A DNA stretch of 64,000 nt from Cucumis sativus (taxonomy: Eukaryota; Streptophyta; Magnoliopsida; Cucurbitales; Cucurbitaceae): the NCBI RefSeq assembly GCF_000004075.3, contig NC_026655.2, forward strand, positions 24,785,489-24,849,488. The letters are read 5' to 3'. Under the pieces are notes generated by a model. That model did not search any database. It was given only the letters and a program-made list of their open reading frames with translations, and had not been told where the DNA came from. Numbering within the stretch: the stretch's first letter is position 1; each line of letters opens with the position of its first letter. Of the stretch, positions 23,218 to 37,466 are shown piece by piece. The position numbers and the translations under genes were made by a program.

Positions 23218-26200
23218 CTTCTATCACTATAGTGTATTAATGAGATAGCATTTGCTATAGTCTATAGATAGTAAATATTTTATAAAATTTGCTTCTTCTT
23301 TTTTTAATTTTCCTAATTTAAGTTCAATTTAAGAAAGGAAAATTTGTTACGAATAGAAAAAAATATTTACAAAATTATAGCAAAATTTGTCATTTTTTAA
23401 AATGAATTATTATTCACGACAATAATAATTATAAGGATGGAGATTGAATCTCTCATCTCTTAGATAGAATGTTACGTCAATTACTATTGAGTTAAACTTA
23501 CTTTGATAATACCTTTTATCAAAATTTTAATTTTCTAAAGTGATAGACAAATAATTAAAATTTAAAATTTGTTTTTATATCAAATCCAATTTATTTATTT
23601 GAAGGAAATCCAATTTAGTTATGGTAATTTAAATACTATTTTGGATAAAAGTTATGACTAATTTAATTGAATTATTTGTTAATAATATTCTTACAGTAAT
23701 TGATAAAATTTTAATTTTCTACCTTAACCATCCAATAACAAAATCAAATCTTTTTTCTACCATCTATATCAAATACAATTGATTTATGATAATTTAATTA
23801 AAGATAATTTTGAAAATAAAAAAGTTTTAATTTTGTTTTGAATTTAATTACATAAAAATGATTCATTTTCTATTTGTAAATTTTATTTTGAGAATCAAAA
23901 TTAAGAATTTAAATCTTTCACCTCAAAATAGACTTAAAAACTAAAGCATATTTTCTATTCATTCCTGGTCATGGTTTTCATCTTTGTTAACTAAAATAGT
24001 TGAATTCTAAACTAAAATTCGAAGAGAAAACCCTAGTTTCTCGAGACTACTTTTTCAGCTTTGAAAAGTTGACTTTATAGTTTTTGAAAACATTGGTTTA
24101 AGTAAACAACATAGATTAAAATATAGGAGTGAAATAGATGTTAATTATAAGCTTATTTTCTGAAATTAAATAGTTATCGATACCTAACTTTTAAAGAATA
24201 CCTATTTGGTACTCTTTAATCAAGCTTTTTCACAAGTGAAGTTAATCCTTTTAATTTTAGGATTTAAATTTCGTTTTATTGTAAATTGAAAGAAAACCAT
24301 ACCTTTTAAACTCATTGAACACTTTATGTTTCTACTAAAGAACGCGCAATCTGAAGAAACCTCTACAAAAGTTCAGAAAAACGACGATTTCGAATATTTA
24401 TAGTTCTTATAAGGGGTATATTATAAAATATAATTCTATATGTTATTTGGATATTTTTTGTCATGTAGTCAACATCCATCTTACTATTCTAAATGAAAAC
24501 CTAAAGGGAATTGGTTTAGTTGGCACATAGTATTAGAAAAGTTTTCCAAGAATTAGATGGGAAAAGTGGGGAAGAGGCAACAAAGTGGGTTCCAACCCAA
24601 TTATTGATCAAAGGCAATGATGGAATCTAGTGGACCACTTAGATTAGCCCATTGGTGACCCAATGTACACTAACACAATGCTAAAAGCCAAGAACCAAAG
24701 ACACCATATTCAATAGGGAGAGTGAACAAAAATTATGCCACCAATAACTTCCTACCCATAACCCACTTTAACCATGGTTACTTTAACTAACTTCACGTCT
24801 ATATCGTAACCCTCTTCTTACGACTATATTAAATACTCTATTCAATTTCAGACATGAGTTAATTACGTATAAATATCTGAATAGATTTGAATGTTATTAC
24901 ATCATCGTTTTTTTTTTTTTTTTCCTTTCAAACAACCACTTGCGTATTTTCTCATTATGTCTGTCGTTGTCAGCTCAACTCTTATTGGTTGACATTGTAA
25001 GCAGCTCATTCGTTCTCGTAGCTCATTCATAATTTGACACACGTACACCAAAACAGTTTTCTTCTGCAGTGGATACAGACTTCACCATTGTCTACTTCTT
25101 GCCGATAAAAGGATTTAGAGTTTTGAAACCTATTATTGAATGGAACCACACGCATCTATAAACAAACATTATATGAAATGAAGTAAAAGAGATTTGGAAG
25201 AATCTTTTCTTTTAAAAGCTAGCATTTGCATGCACATATCCTTTCGAGTGTGAATGAAAAAGAAGAAGAAGAAATGGTCCCCTTTGACACATAAATAAGT
25301 CCAAAAACCTCCCAACAACCATTTTAATAAGAGAAATGAGCCAATTTTCCCTTTAAAGACAAGCCAAATCTTTGTATTTTCTTCCTTCCCCATCTCCATA
25401 TAAGGCATTCTTGAATGGACCATTGAACAAACTCATTCTATTAATCCAATGATGTGGAAGGGGATATGCCCTTTGTTTGTTATATTGGAATTACTAATTT
25501 GCAAATGGAGGCCCCTTCTCTTTGTTACACTTGTCTCTACATTTGTCCCAACAAACATGGCTCTTTTCCCCTTCCCATCCTTTTTAAACCTAGCATTGTT
25601 GCCTTTCTTACAATTACTTGTACCATCTCAAAATAAGAAACTTACAACTTTTTCTCTTTTCCTTTTTAACCATATCTCTTTTCTCCAACTTTATAATAAT
25701 AATCTAAGTTTACTCCCGTCGAAGTATGCTCATGTTACTGGATCGAACATTAGAGTTTTCGACGATAGGGGAAAAATGAATTTGTGTTCTTATGTTGAGT
25801 GGGAGATCAAACATCTGACCTTGAAGTTGATAGTACAAATTTATGTTAGTTGAGTTATCTTATGTTAATAGTAAATTTAACATTTTTTTCAAAGATAAGC
25901 ATTAACAAGTTGAGTTATGGAAAGTTTAATTTTTTTTTAATAACTTTTTTTTGTGAGTTCTATCATTTTCTTCGATGAACACTTATAATCCCTAAAATTT
26001 TATAAAAGTGAGAACTTTGTCTTATGAACTCTAACTGGTAATCACTTCTTTTTTCTTTTAAAAAGTTAACCTCACTCTTTCTACTTTTAAATTTAAATTT
26101 ATAATAATTTAGTCACTGAATTTGTTCACGATCATTGAAATTTGTTTACACATAGATAAATTAATTAGAAAATAAATTTATTTATAAATTACAAAGTCTA

Positions 26201-26334
26201 AATTGTTGCACAATAAAATATGATAATTTAAATTACGTACACTAAATTATTACTCATTAAAATTTAGGTATAAATTTAAAGACTAAATTATTATGAGGTT
26301 CGAAAGTTTAAAGGCAAAATTGCCCCATCCTTAC

Positions 26335-26476
26335 ATCTATCATTAGTTAACAAATTCAACAAAAAAAAAAAAATTGGTACAAAGTAAAATGTAAACTCAC
26401 ATTAATTATCAAACTATGATTCTCTTTTGTACTTTGTACCAAAATTTTTGTTGAATTTGTTATGTAATGATAGATA
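26335..26476. repeat. Long fold-back (inverted repeat) element
   Basis: The left arm (26335-26390) contains ATCTATCATTAG, AACAAATTCAACAAAAA and TTGGTACAAAGTA. The right arm (26424-26476) is its reverse complement, reading TACTTTGTACCAA, TTTTTGTTGAATTTGTT and TAATGATAGAT. The loop is about 33 bases. The arms differ mainly in an A-run length and near the TTAGTTAA/TTATGTAA step. A non-autonomous DNA element (MITE) or a young hairpin RNA locus could look like this. Confidence 0.75.
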
Positions 26477-27253
26477 GTTATAACTCCAAAATGAACTAAA
26501 TAGTTACAAATTAAGTCTACAAAGATTATATCGTTACAAACTAACAAATCAAAATTCAAAGACTAAATCATAGCTTCTATTTGTATGGCATTTTAAGAGC
26601 CAAATGGGATTTTCAAATTGGAATCAAATGATTAAAATAAATTATTTAAAATTTTGAAGATCAATATATGGGGAAAGATGAAATAAGAATAATAATAAAT
26701 CATAAATCATAAATCAAAATGTTTAAAGAAATAATAAAAAGAAAAAGAGAAAACAGTGGTCCATCAGAAGTTTGATATTTCAACACTTGGAGTGAAGATC
26801 CAAAAAGCATTAGTAATAAAAGTACTTTGCATCAATTCAAAGAGCTAAAAATTCTTTACTAAAGCTGAAGTAGCAAAAGATTTGGGGTTGAATCGCTATG
26901 CTGTTTTTGGCAAAGAAAAATCCATACAATTCAAAGGAAAAAAACTACTGACAAGCATACACATTAACCCAATCATTTTCATCATCTCTTCATAAAATCT
27001 TATAGCAAAAAAGTTTCAAAAACTTGTTCTACAGTTCTAGTAATTGTCAACTCCGCTACGCTATCGAGGAAAAAGAATCGACTTGAGAACAGGTAAGAAT
27101 GACCAAAACAGAAAAAGGTTCTAGTGCAAAATGAACAGATTACAATGACCAAGAGTTAAAATAAGCAAACTTTTTCATATATTCTAGAACATATGTATTG
27201 ACATATAGAATCACAATATCATGGATGTTTCCCCAACCATGTTCTGAAATTAG

Positions 27254-27254
<1 letters not shown>

Positions 27255-27286
<32 letters not shown>
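27255..27286. repeat. (TA)n microsatellite
   Basis: An uninterrupted TA run of about 32 bases lies downstream of the GID1 stop codon, probably in or just past the 3' UTR. Confidence 0.95.
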
Positions 27287-27290
<4 letters not shown>

Positions 27291-27718
27291 GTCACTAGCA
27301 GGAATGAAACCAAGCTACTGAAAAAGTTACCCGTAAACTTGGATCGTCCTCTACGTTGCATTGCAGCGAGATGCCAGGGCAGGTAATGTTAAACTGGAAC
27401 TCTGCTGCGCTTAAAAGCTATGCCGCTCTCGTTTACCATAAGAGCCATAGCAAACAGTTAAATCCAAAATCTAGAAGATAGCAACCCGAACCGATCCAGC
27501 TAGATGTTGAATCGTCGTACTATTGAGTCTGTCGACCGAGTTTCAGCCATCTTTTATACCAACAAGAACCAGACCCAAAGGAAGAAGACAAATAACATGA
27601 TAATCAACAAAATGGTAAGTCGTATTACTACACAATCTTATAAAACGACCCCTCTAATCGCGAGGAGGAATGTTACGGTTCTGTTAGATACGGCTGCCTG
27701 TAGATAGTGTCAACTCTA

Positions 27719-29312
27719 TTAACAGTCAGAACTCACGAATTCACTTATCTCATCCATGACGGTATAGAAGTGCTCGGTATTCGGTAGCAAGTAGAAGCCA
27801 ATTGTTGCCTGCTCAAGATACAAAAGTTTCACCTCTTGGCCATCATTCTCCAGCCCTCTGGCATAAGCCAATTGCCAATCTTGGACAAGGTCTAAACCAG
27901 CCACGACAACAAGGCTTTTCGGGAACTTGATTCCTTCCAGGCTATAGCCCCTCGGACCGAAGGGATTACATGCTGGATGATCTCTATCTTCTCCTTCAGG
28001 AAGGAAGGCCCTCCAATACCAATCTCTATCCCGGATGGTCACAAAATACTTTCCATCCAATCGAACCTCAGATTTAGTTCTTTCCTGTCCGCCAAACATT
28101 GGATTTAAAAGTATATTACCCAATACTTCGATTCCCGACTTTACTGCTCTTGATGCAACATGGTGTACAATGTTTCCTCCCGAACTATCACCAGCCAAAT
28201 AAATATATGTTTTCGAGTCTTTACTTTGGAGCCATGATCTTGAATTTACCCAATTAAGTGCAGCCCATCCATCGTCATAAGCACATGGATACCGGTTCTC
28301 AGGCGCACGCCGGTAGTTCACAGAGACAACAACTGCCTTGCAAAGGCTAACCAATCGACGACACAGCGTATCATAGATAGCACTGTTGGCAGACGAATGT
28401 GCAAAGCTTCCACCATGAAAGAAAACAATAACAGGCACTACAACCTCAGAATCCACAGGCTTCTCAAGATCAACAATGTTAGTAGTCTGAGGTTCCCCTC
28501 CATTGGCCGGTCGATAAATTCTACAAAGCAGACTCGTAGCACGATCGATAATGACATCAAACGAGAAAGCCCCGTCAACAGGATTAGCATTCGCGGGGAC
28601 TTTTCGGTCGAGAAACTCTGCCAAATGGCGATTGAAGGTCCCATCAGGTCGACGAAGAAGATTGTAAGCCAACTTAAAGTTGGAAATGAGAACCCAGGTA
28701 TTTAGTGGAACCACCATCTATGAAGCAAACAAGCATATTCAAAACATAATCCCCAAATCAAATAACCAAATACCATTTCTCCGAAGGGTATTTTCAAAAG
28801 AGATAAGCACAGAGAAACAGAATTAAATCAACCAAAAACAGAGAAACAACAGAAGATAAATAAACTCAAACCAAACAAAATAAAGCTTAAAAAAAATATA
28901 AAAAAAACACTTCTCATTTCAGCTTAGACCAACATATAAACACTCAAGAAACCTGTCGGCCAATCCCTAATCAAAATCAAACACTAAATGCTTTCAGATC
29001 AACTCGAAAAACCCACATCGAATTAATAAACAAACAGCTACAAAGAAACCCAAAATTTATTTTTTTTTAAAAACCCATAAAAAAGGAATAGAGAAAAGGA
29101 AAAAAAAAAAAAGAAAAAAAAAAAAGAGGAAGAAGAAGAAGAAGAAGATAAAAAATCAGAGTCAACGATTGATCAGCTAATAATAGAAAGAGACAGAGGG
29201 CAAAAGAGAGGAAACCCAAATGGGAAATAACAAAATTAGAAACAAAAAATGAATTAAATCAAAGTAGTAGTACCCTAGCTTCGTTGAGATTGATTTGATT
29301 AGTTCCAGCCAT
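27719..29312 (-). CDS. GID1: Gibberellin receptor GID1
   Basis: This is the nuclear and cytosolic receptor that binds bioactive gibberellin and then recruits DELLA repressors for degradation. Two exons are read: 29312-29274 (13 codons, MAGTNQINLNEAR) and 28717-27719, totalling 345 residues, the usual GID1 length. The N-terminal lid contains VVPLNTWVLISNFKLAYNLL and RRPDGTFNR. The alpha/beta-hydrolase core has HGGSFAHSS (oxyanion HGG at 114-116) and GDSSGG with Ser191. Asp289 lies in GLDLVQD, and residue 319 is Ile (ATIGF) where active carboxylesterases have His. Loss of that His is the hallmark of GID1 against catalytic relatives. DRDWYWRAFLPEGEDRDHPACNP is typical of the family. A single intron of 556 bp after codon 13 is also characteristic. 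Which GID1 subtype it is (A/C or B) I cannot settle by eye. Confidence 0.96.
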
Positions 29313-29690
29313 CAACAAAGCAGAGAGAAGAAGAAAACGACTTTCAAGAAAAACCCAGTTGAGAAATCGAACAAAGTATGTTCAAGATCTTGAAACAGAA
29401 GAGAAATCGGAGTTCAAAGAGAGTAACATATTGGATGAAGAGACATTTGCCGCGTAACTTCGTGTGTATGAGGCTCTCTAAACTCAGAAGATCAATAAGA
29501 GAGGGGGTGGGGGAGGTGCGAAGGATAAGTCCTACGACGTAAGATAGTGGAGAAGTGAATGGAAAAACTAAGGTGCGCTGTAGGGGAGGGAAAGAACCCA
29601 GACGAGAGAGACGACAAATTGAGAGGCCGAAAGAAAAACCTGTTCTCTGGGTCCCTCCCAATCCAATTTCTTTTCTTTTTTTTCACTGTA
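29313..29690 (-). promoter_or_regulatory. Likely GID1 5' leader
   Basis: The coding strand here is pyrimidine-rich (CTCTC and TTCTTCTC tracts) and less AT-rich than the DNA further upstream, as is common for plant leaders. No upstream coding exon is visible. The frames at 29344-29686 on the minus strand show only low-complexity leader sequence. Confidence 0.4.
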
Positions 29691-32600
29691 ATTATTTCCT
29701 TTTTCTCAACCTAATTTATTTTTTATGACGTAATAAATCCTTCTTCTTCTTTTTTTACGAATATTAGAAGTTGATGTTTTAGTTTTTCTAAAAAAAATAT
29801 ATATATTGAGTTTGATTTTGATTTTGAGTCAAGATTCACTCTAAGCCAACTTGATCTTTGTCCTTAATTACTTAAATTGAATGGTTATAAGAGAGAAAGA
29901 CTATTCTCATAAACCAACACGAGTCCATTGAGTGGAAATTTTTTTATCAATCGCACATCGTCATGTCATTTCTCAAGTAAGAGAGAATCAGAATATCAAA
30001 TACTAGAGATCGAACCACATTGTATCAATTCAAAGTAAATCCAATTTCATCTCTGTAAAACACGTTTCTCTGAAAACCTTGTGCGAACAAATTGGCATAA
30101 ACAATGAGACATCTCTACCTATCATCCATCTCTTGTTATCAAATCAACATTAACACAAGTTCAACTCCAATAAGTACATTTTTCCATAAACCTCGTGTAA
30201 ACGGATACCTTAAATCATATGTACTTTGTTTCCACTCACGTGCTTTGTAGAAAAAATTTCAACGAGTCAAACAATATAGAAGTGTTCCAATCTAAGCACA
30301 CTTAACTTTGGAGATTTTATGCTTTATCCATCGAAAAGAGAAGTACACGTCATTAGTACATGTAGTGACTTTTGATTCATTTTTGACTTAACCATACATT
30401 CAATTCTAAGTAGGGCGACTTTCTAAAAATATGGTTTAAAGGTTAGACATAGACAAAGCACACTCGTAGGAATACTTAAACAAATGATTAAAAAATATCT
30501 AAAAGAATCAAAAGTTACTAATAACTAATAAGATTCACTTTTCTTTTTGGTAGCTCAATCATAAAAACTTAATGATTGAGCGTGTTGAAGCAATTCTCTC
30601 TCGGGCAACCTCCTTAGAACTTTTTTATGAACCATGTAAGTAAGAACAAAGCATGCTAAAAAAATCAGTATTGATTTATGAGGATAGTGATGTAAGAATG
30701 ACATAGTCAAGTCACAAAGAAATGCCAGAGTAATTAGGTGTTGAATTCAAATTTTGAACCTTCGACATGAGGCTTTATCCCTACCTCCCTACCGATGTAA
30801 TATTTCAAAATTTAGATCTCAAATCTAAGTTTGTAATCTTCTAAATTGAAAGTAAACTAAAAACAAATCTAAAACATTAGGAGAAAAACCAATTTATTTT
30901 TGTGGTAATAGGTTTGTAAAATTTCAAATTCAAAATTTAACTATATTATGCCATTTATGTTAATGCCTACCCTTTTAATTACTTGTTGACTAAAATTTCT
31001 ATTGAGTGATTTGATCTCCTTCCATTTTCAAATATATATTCCTTTTATGATTTTAAATATATATCCCTACTTTAAAAATAAGATTTTAAAAAAATGAATA
31101 AAAAACATTAACTTCTAAAAGTAATAACAAAGAAATAAAATATCAAAATATACTAAAATATTTACCGTATATAATTAAATTTTGAATGTTATCATAACGT
31201 TTGTTATATTTTATAAATATTTTGTTAAATTTGTGATTTTTGATAATTTTTTATTATTTTAAGCCAAGAAATTTATAAGTTTTATTTTAGTTAATAATTA
31301 AATTCCTTTAACTTCTTAACTATGCTATGGCTATGATTATTAGATGTTAAAACTAAGTATGGAATATCAATAAATAATAATAACAAAAATTGAAGGAAAG
31401 TTTATTTAGAAAGAAAAGAAAAAGATAAAATGAAGAATAAAATTGGAATTTTTTGTTTTTATTTTTCTTGAAAAGAAAAAGGAGTTTGTTTATTAAATGA
31501 TAATTTGTTGTTATTAATATTAGCGGTGAGGACATAGAGCTTTCCCGTGCGCGCGTGCGTGCCTTGTGGCTTGACGAGATAGCACGTGAGGACAGATACT
31601 ATTCAATTACTTTTCTGCCCATCTCTTCTTTTTTATTTATCTCAATTGCCATTACTTTCTTTTTATTAAATATTTATGATTCATAAAATTTTAGAAAAAA
31701 GAAAAAAAGATAATTACAAAAAGAAAAGGGTTTGTTCTTGCTGAGCTTGCAATGAGTGGACAGTTTTTTTAATTTTTATTTAGTGTAATATATTTATTTT
31801 TGAATTTTTTAAAATTTTAAATATGAAAAAGTTTTATGTTCTTTTTTTCTTTGAAGAATAATAAAAAAAATACAAACTATTTACCTTTGTGGTAAAAACA
31901 AATGAATGATAAAATCTCATTACTCTTTATTATTATTATTTTGTGGTAAAGTATAAATAGTTTGTCAATTTTGTTATTTTTTATAATTTTTTAAATTTTT
32001 AAGTGAAGAAATTTTTTTATAAATATATTTATAAAAGTTGAATATTTAAATTAATACAATTTATTTTTTCTGGATAAAATTATTGTAAAGAGTAAAACTG
32101 CTAAAAAAAATTACGTAATATTTGAAATTGAGTAAATTATGATGTTTATGTATAAGAAAACATAATAATAATGAATATATTTTCAAAATTTATGGTGAAA
32201 ATATGCTAACTAAAAAGTTTACCCTAAATAACAGAAATATTAATTTAGCTAAAAATTCCATTGGCTTTTTTTTCTTTTCTAGTTGTAAAGTAATTATTTT
32301 TTTGCTAAAAAATAAATACTTTTCTTTTCTTAAAAAGAAATTGTACGAACGATCCACAATTACACACGTGTTTAAATGAATGAAAGAAAAAGACAATTTG
32401 TGTTGAGGAATAAATAACTTTAAATAATTTTGAGCCCACTTTTTCTATTTTAATTCATTTTTTAAAATTTCATTTCAAAGCTTTTAAATTAATATTTTCT
32501 TTGAGTAAAACATTTATAACATATATCAAAATTTTCAAACTTTTTTTTACTGTCGATATTGATATGCATTAATGACCTTGTAATTCATTTTAATCCTTAT

Positions 32601-35600
32601 AATTTAAAAAAATAATCTTTTATTTCTTTTTATTTTTAAAGGATAAAAACACCATTTTGTCAAAAGTTAAAGAACCAAAATGAATCAAAGTCAAAGCACG
32701 ACGACCAAGACAAACATTAATAAATAAAAATAAAAACACAAAGATCAAAGTAATAGTATTTAAAACCTAAAAACAAATAACATTAACTAAAAAAAATACT
32801 ATTATCGTCCTCAATCGTTTGAAGTTTATTCAATTTCAGCTCACAGTCTAATTATAATCCGAAGTTGAATCTCTTCAAATTATTCCAAATCAAATCTTAT
32901 CAAATAGACTAAATTATTTTAAAATATAAAACATTTAATGAATTTATTGGATATAGAAGGTAAATAGTTTGTCAAATTTTTATAATTTTGAAAAACGTTA
33001 AACTTAAATAATATTAAAAAAAATAAAGAAAAATAGGTATAGGGAGAGAGAGGGAAAATGTGGCCTACAAAATAGCAAAATGTAGGATTGTGAAATTTCC
33101 AGAAGATGTACCAAAGTACATTAGCTGTACTTGGAATCACTTCCCAATGGGACCTTTTCTTTTCTTTTCTTTTCTTTTCTTTTCTTTAACCAAAATAATA
33201 TAACTTTTTCTTTTATTTCTTCTTCTTCTTCATTTTTTTTATTTTTCCTTTTAAACCATTTGTTTGGTGGACCATCAATTTATTTTGAAAAAGATTGCTC
33301 ATATATAGAACGAGATGAATACAATAGGATGGACAAAATAACAATAAAAACATTTCATTTATTACTTATCTTATTGAGATTTAATTAACAAATAAATAAA
33401 TAAATAAGAAATTTGCATGTGTTATAGTTGGAGATGTGTTTAAAGCTATATAAACGTTAAAAGACTCGTTTTATAATGTTATTTGACTGTTGATGAATTA
33501 CCAAAATATTTATACTTTATAATAAAGTCATTGATGGGTTCTTCTCTTTTACTAATTATTTATCTTTTAAAATATTAACTATTACAAATATAAAAAATAT
33601 AGAAATTAAACGATGATAATTTATAATTTTATTTAGTTATTGTTTTTAGTACAAATGGAGTGAAGATTTGAATCATGAACCTCTCGATACATACAAATGA
33701 GGGTATAATTGTCCATTTTTAAAATTAGTAATAAAGTGGAGAACAACTTTTTCTTGGTAAGAAAATATAAAAGTGCTATTTTTCAAAAATGAGTTTTTTT
33801 ATTATAACATTGATGGCTAAAATTCTGGTCCGGAGGTTTTCTAAAGTTTTTTACTTAACATAAATTATAAGTTTTTTTTTTCTTCACATAAATCTAAATG
33901 CTATATTAATTTTTCTTTTATATATATAAAGTGATGACTAATCTAAGCATTAAAAAGTAGTTTATAACTTTTGTTTTAAATTGTCTTAGTTCAAACTTGA
34001 AATCGTATGGTTAAATTCTTGTCTTGTGTTCTCTAATTTAAGTATGAGCGTTTAAAATTTTTGAGATAATTGATATCTGAAATATGAAATTGTGTTTTTT
34101 CTTCGAAATTTTCTATCTAAATTTTTAAGGTTTTTCTTTTTTATTTCTTACTTATTCTTATTTTGCAATTTTTTTTCGTTTTAAAAACAGAACTTTTGGT
34201 TTTCTTTTCTTATTTAGTGTTGAAGTACACTTGAAAAAGATTATTACAACTAAATCCAACTCAACTCTCAATTCAAATACATGCAATAAAAAATCAACTA
34301 TATATTTTTAATGATCGAAACGCTTCTTAAGTGAAAAATTGTAAGCAAAAACCTTTTAGGTAAGGGATTGATGATGAAAATTTTCTAAAACGACATTTTT
34401 GTTTTTGTTTGAGTGTATAACTTTTTATGTTTTAAAACAAATCTCTATTTTTAAAAAAAAAAATACTAAAAAAGTTTTCTTATTTACAATTGATTTGAGA
34501 TTGTACAATGAGCTTCCACACTGTTCTTTTAAGTTGTAGAAAACTAAACACCATCCACAAGAATACATTTCTCAAAAACTTCTCTCCATTTTCTTTCTCT
34601 CTAGTTTGTTTCCAAGTAAAATCAAAAAGTGTTTTGAATTCCAATCGGTTTCAATGCAGCTCCGATTAAGTTATTCTCTGTTTTATTATGGGACACCGTA
34701 GGATTATCAGAACTGTTTACATTCCAAACATAACTGTTAAACATCTTAAACATAGCATGATCCACAACTCAACCTTTCCTGACAAGTTTTTGCTCTGCAG
34801 AATTTTGGTTGCATATCTTAGGTGTTCAAACTCAAGCGACAAGATTTAAATACATCTTCCACTACGCGTTGAGTAAAGTTCACCACCACTTTACCAGACT
34901 GTGATGCGTTTGAATTACAAAGAATATCAAGATTTCAAGTTTTAGGCGTTATGTCTAGACATCCAGTTTCGGATGCCCAACTCGAGTTGAAATGTTTAGA
35001 ACAAAAATCCAAAAGGGCAAAGATGAAAATAAGAAGAATGGTGAAGGGTAGTGTTGAGGGGAGGGAGGGGGGGCTGCCATAATTATTGGAATCCCTCCCA
35101 TTGGGATGGCTTTGGCAGCATTGGCAATTAGGTCAACAACTAGGAACAGTTTTTGGATCTTTATCACTTTTATTCTCTTTACATCAATATTATTTTCTAT
35201 TTTTTTCTATAAAATTAGAAACAAAAGAAATTTGAATTCTAATAATAATATCATCAATCATACTCTTCTTTTTTCTTTTCTTTTTTTTCCCCTCACCCCT
35301 TGTGTTTTTTTGCTATGTATGGACCAAAGGTTTACACCTCACCATCCTCCTTTCACTATCTTCTTTGTCTCCTTTCTCCTCAAGTTTTGGCTCTCTCCCT
35401 CTCATCTAATAAAAGTAAAGTTTAAACCCAAAAGGAAAAAATCACTTTTAAAGTAATGTAGTAATTATAATGAGTCCTCCAACTTATGAAGTATTAAAAT
35501 TGAAACCTCAGATTTACATAGTTTCAAAAAGTGCAACAATTGTATTAGTTTAAGAGTTTTATTTGAAATTAAAAATTGAGGTGCAATTACAATTATCGTT

Positions 35601-36818
35601 ATTGGTTTTTGTCATTTACTCATAAGTTGAAATATTTTAAAAATTCACCTCGTTTATATTCTTAATAAGATGTTGATAGTATGATTTAGCCAAGCCAACT
35701 GTTCGATGGATCAGTCAAAGAGCTTTGTTTGGTCAAGACCCAACCGATGAATCAGCTTCTAAATCACTTTAATATATACACTTTGCATATATATAATATA
35801 AATGTATTGACAACATTATTTTTGTGGTATCTTTGAACATGACTTATATTCTATATCATGGGCTCATATGCTTGTGGTAGTGGCCCAATACTTCTTTGGG
35901 CTTAACAAAATAAATCATAGATTTTGAAAGTTTCCATTCATTTCTTTTTCTTTTTGGGAAGAATCCTTTTTACCTCTATTACATGCTTCTTTTGAGATTT
36001 AATATTATTATCATACACACACACACTATAGCCTCAATTTTCCTTCCTAGAGAACCAAGGAGACAGAGTAAGAGCAAGGTTGAGAAAATGCGACGGCGAA
36101 GAGAGGACTAAAAGTGAGCAAAAAAGTAGAGATCAAAAGAAAGCAAAAGAAAAAAACCCAATCAACACAATTTGTTGATTTCACACAAATATAACATAAA
36201 CCCAAAAAAAAAGGGTTTTGATTAGGGTAGACCTATATTTGTATTATTTTTCCCTCTATTGCAACAATATAAGCTAGTTTTGATCTTTCATACAAAAGCA
36301 CAGCCTTTAACTTCATGAAATTAGGCAATAGGAAAATCTCGAGGAAGAAATTAAACATATTTTCCTTATAAATTCCTCATTGCCTTTTGTCTTATCATTC
36401 ATAATGAACAATATTGACACATTATTTACCATTCATATTCTAAGACATGATTCACAGTATTTAGAATCATAACAATTGCCAAACAAAATTCAATACACAG
36501 AGATCAGAGAGATGAGACAAAGCTTTCGAAGTACAAACTTCGTGGAACTTCAATCAAAATTGAAATCTTTCAACAAGAAAGTCATTTCATTGAACTTCTA
36601 ACTGTAAAAAGGAGTTGGTCATCATCATTCTTGAATCAAATCCACCAACAACCCCATATTGATATAAAATATATGCATCTAAACAAAATCAAGATGACAA
36701 AGTACAAAAGAGGAAGCGAATGTCATAGATGCAAAACCACACATCCATTTTCACATATCAAAACATTGTCATCTCTAGTAATGAAACAAACCTTACCCAA
36801 AAAAAAACCCTAAAACCT
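29691..36818. other. Large AT-rich intergenic region, no confident gene
   Basis: About 7 kb of very AT-rich sequence has no recognisable exon. It includes a TTTTC pentanucleotide run (33154-33187) and an alternating GC patch at 31547-31562. A more complex zone at about 34580-35170 could be transcribed: it carries a 70-codon minus-strand frame (35167-34955) and a C-rich/G-rich block at 35055-35120 that stands out from its surroundings. I do not recognise the encoded peptide. The last 500 bp before the histone gene likely include its 3' UTR. Confidence 0.55.
33154..33187. repeat. (TTTTC)n microsatellite
   Basis: Six to seven TTTTC units occur in a row in intergenic DNA. Confidence 0.95.
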
Positions 36819-37339
<521 letters not shown>

Positions 37340-37466
37340 CGTCGAATCGGGAAAATTCGAGGGACTTTGAGAGAAAAAGATGAAAATCAGGAACCCTAAG
37401 TTGGGGTTTTTGGAGAGCGATGAAGGTTTGAGAATGAGATTGGAAGGTGAGGAGTGAGGGTTTTGG

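Larger units (their letters stand above)
22760..27718. other. AT-rich intergenic desert
   Basis: About 5 kb lies between the tRNA and the 3' end of the GID1 gene. It holds a short tandem repeat (about 23155-23217), a tRNA-like repeat (about 23510-23435), a long fold-back (26335-26476) and an AT microsatellite (27255-27286). The longest open frame is 25449-25853 on the plus strand (134 codons); it is hydrophobic at first, then low-complexity, and resembles no family I know. The part closest to GID1 (about 27300-27718) is probably its 3' UTR. Confidence 0.6.

Noticed and set aside
25449-25853. Plus-strand frame of 134 codons with a hydrophobic start
   Set aside because: No recognised domain; the second half is AT-driven low complexity, and no splice context or leader supports it. 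Length alone is weak evidence in this spacer.
35080-35110. Possible miR482/2118-like sequence (CCTCCCATTGGGAT)
   Set aside because: The similarity to the mature miRNA is partial and no convincing precursor hairpin with a paired star arm could be drawn.
36631-36813. Plus-strand 60-codon frame next to the histone gene
   Set aside because: It lies in the likely 3' UTR of H2A.X on the opposite strand, with no domain or leader.
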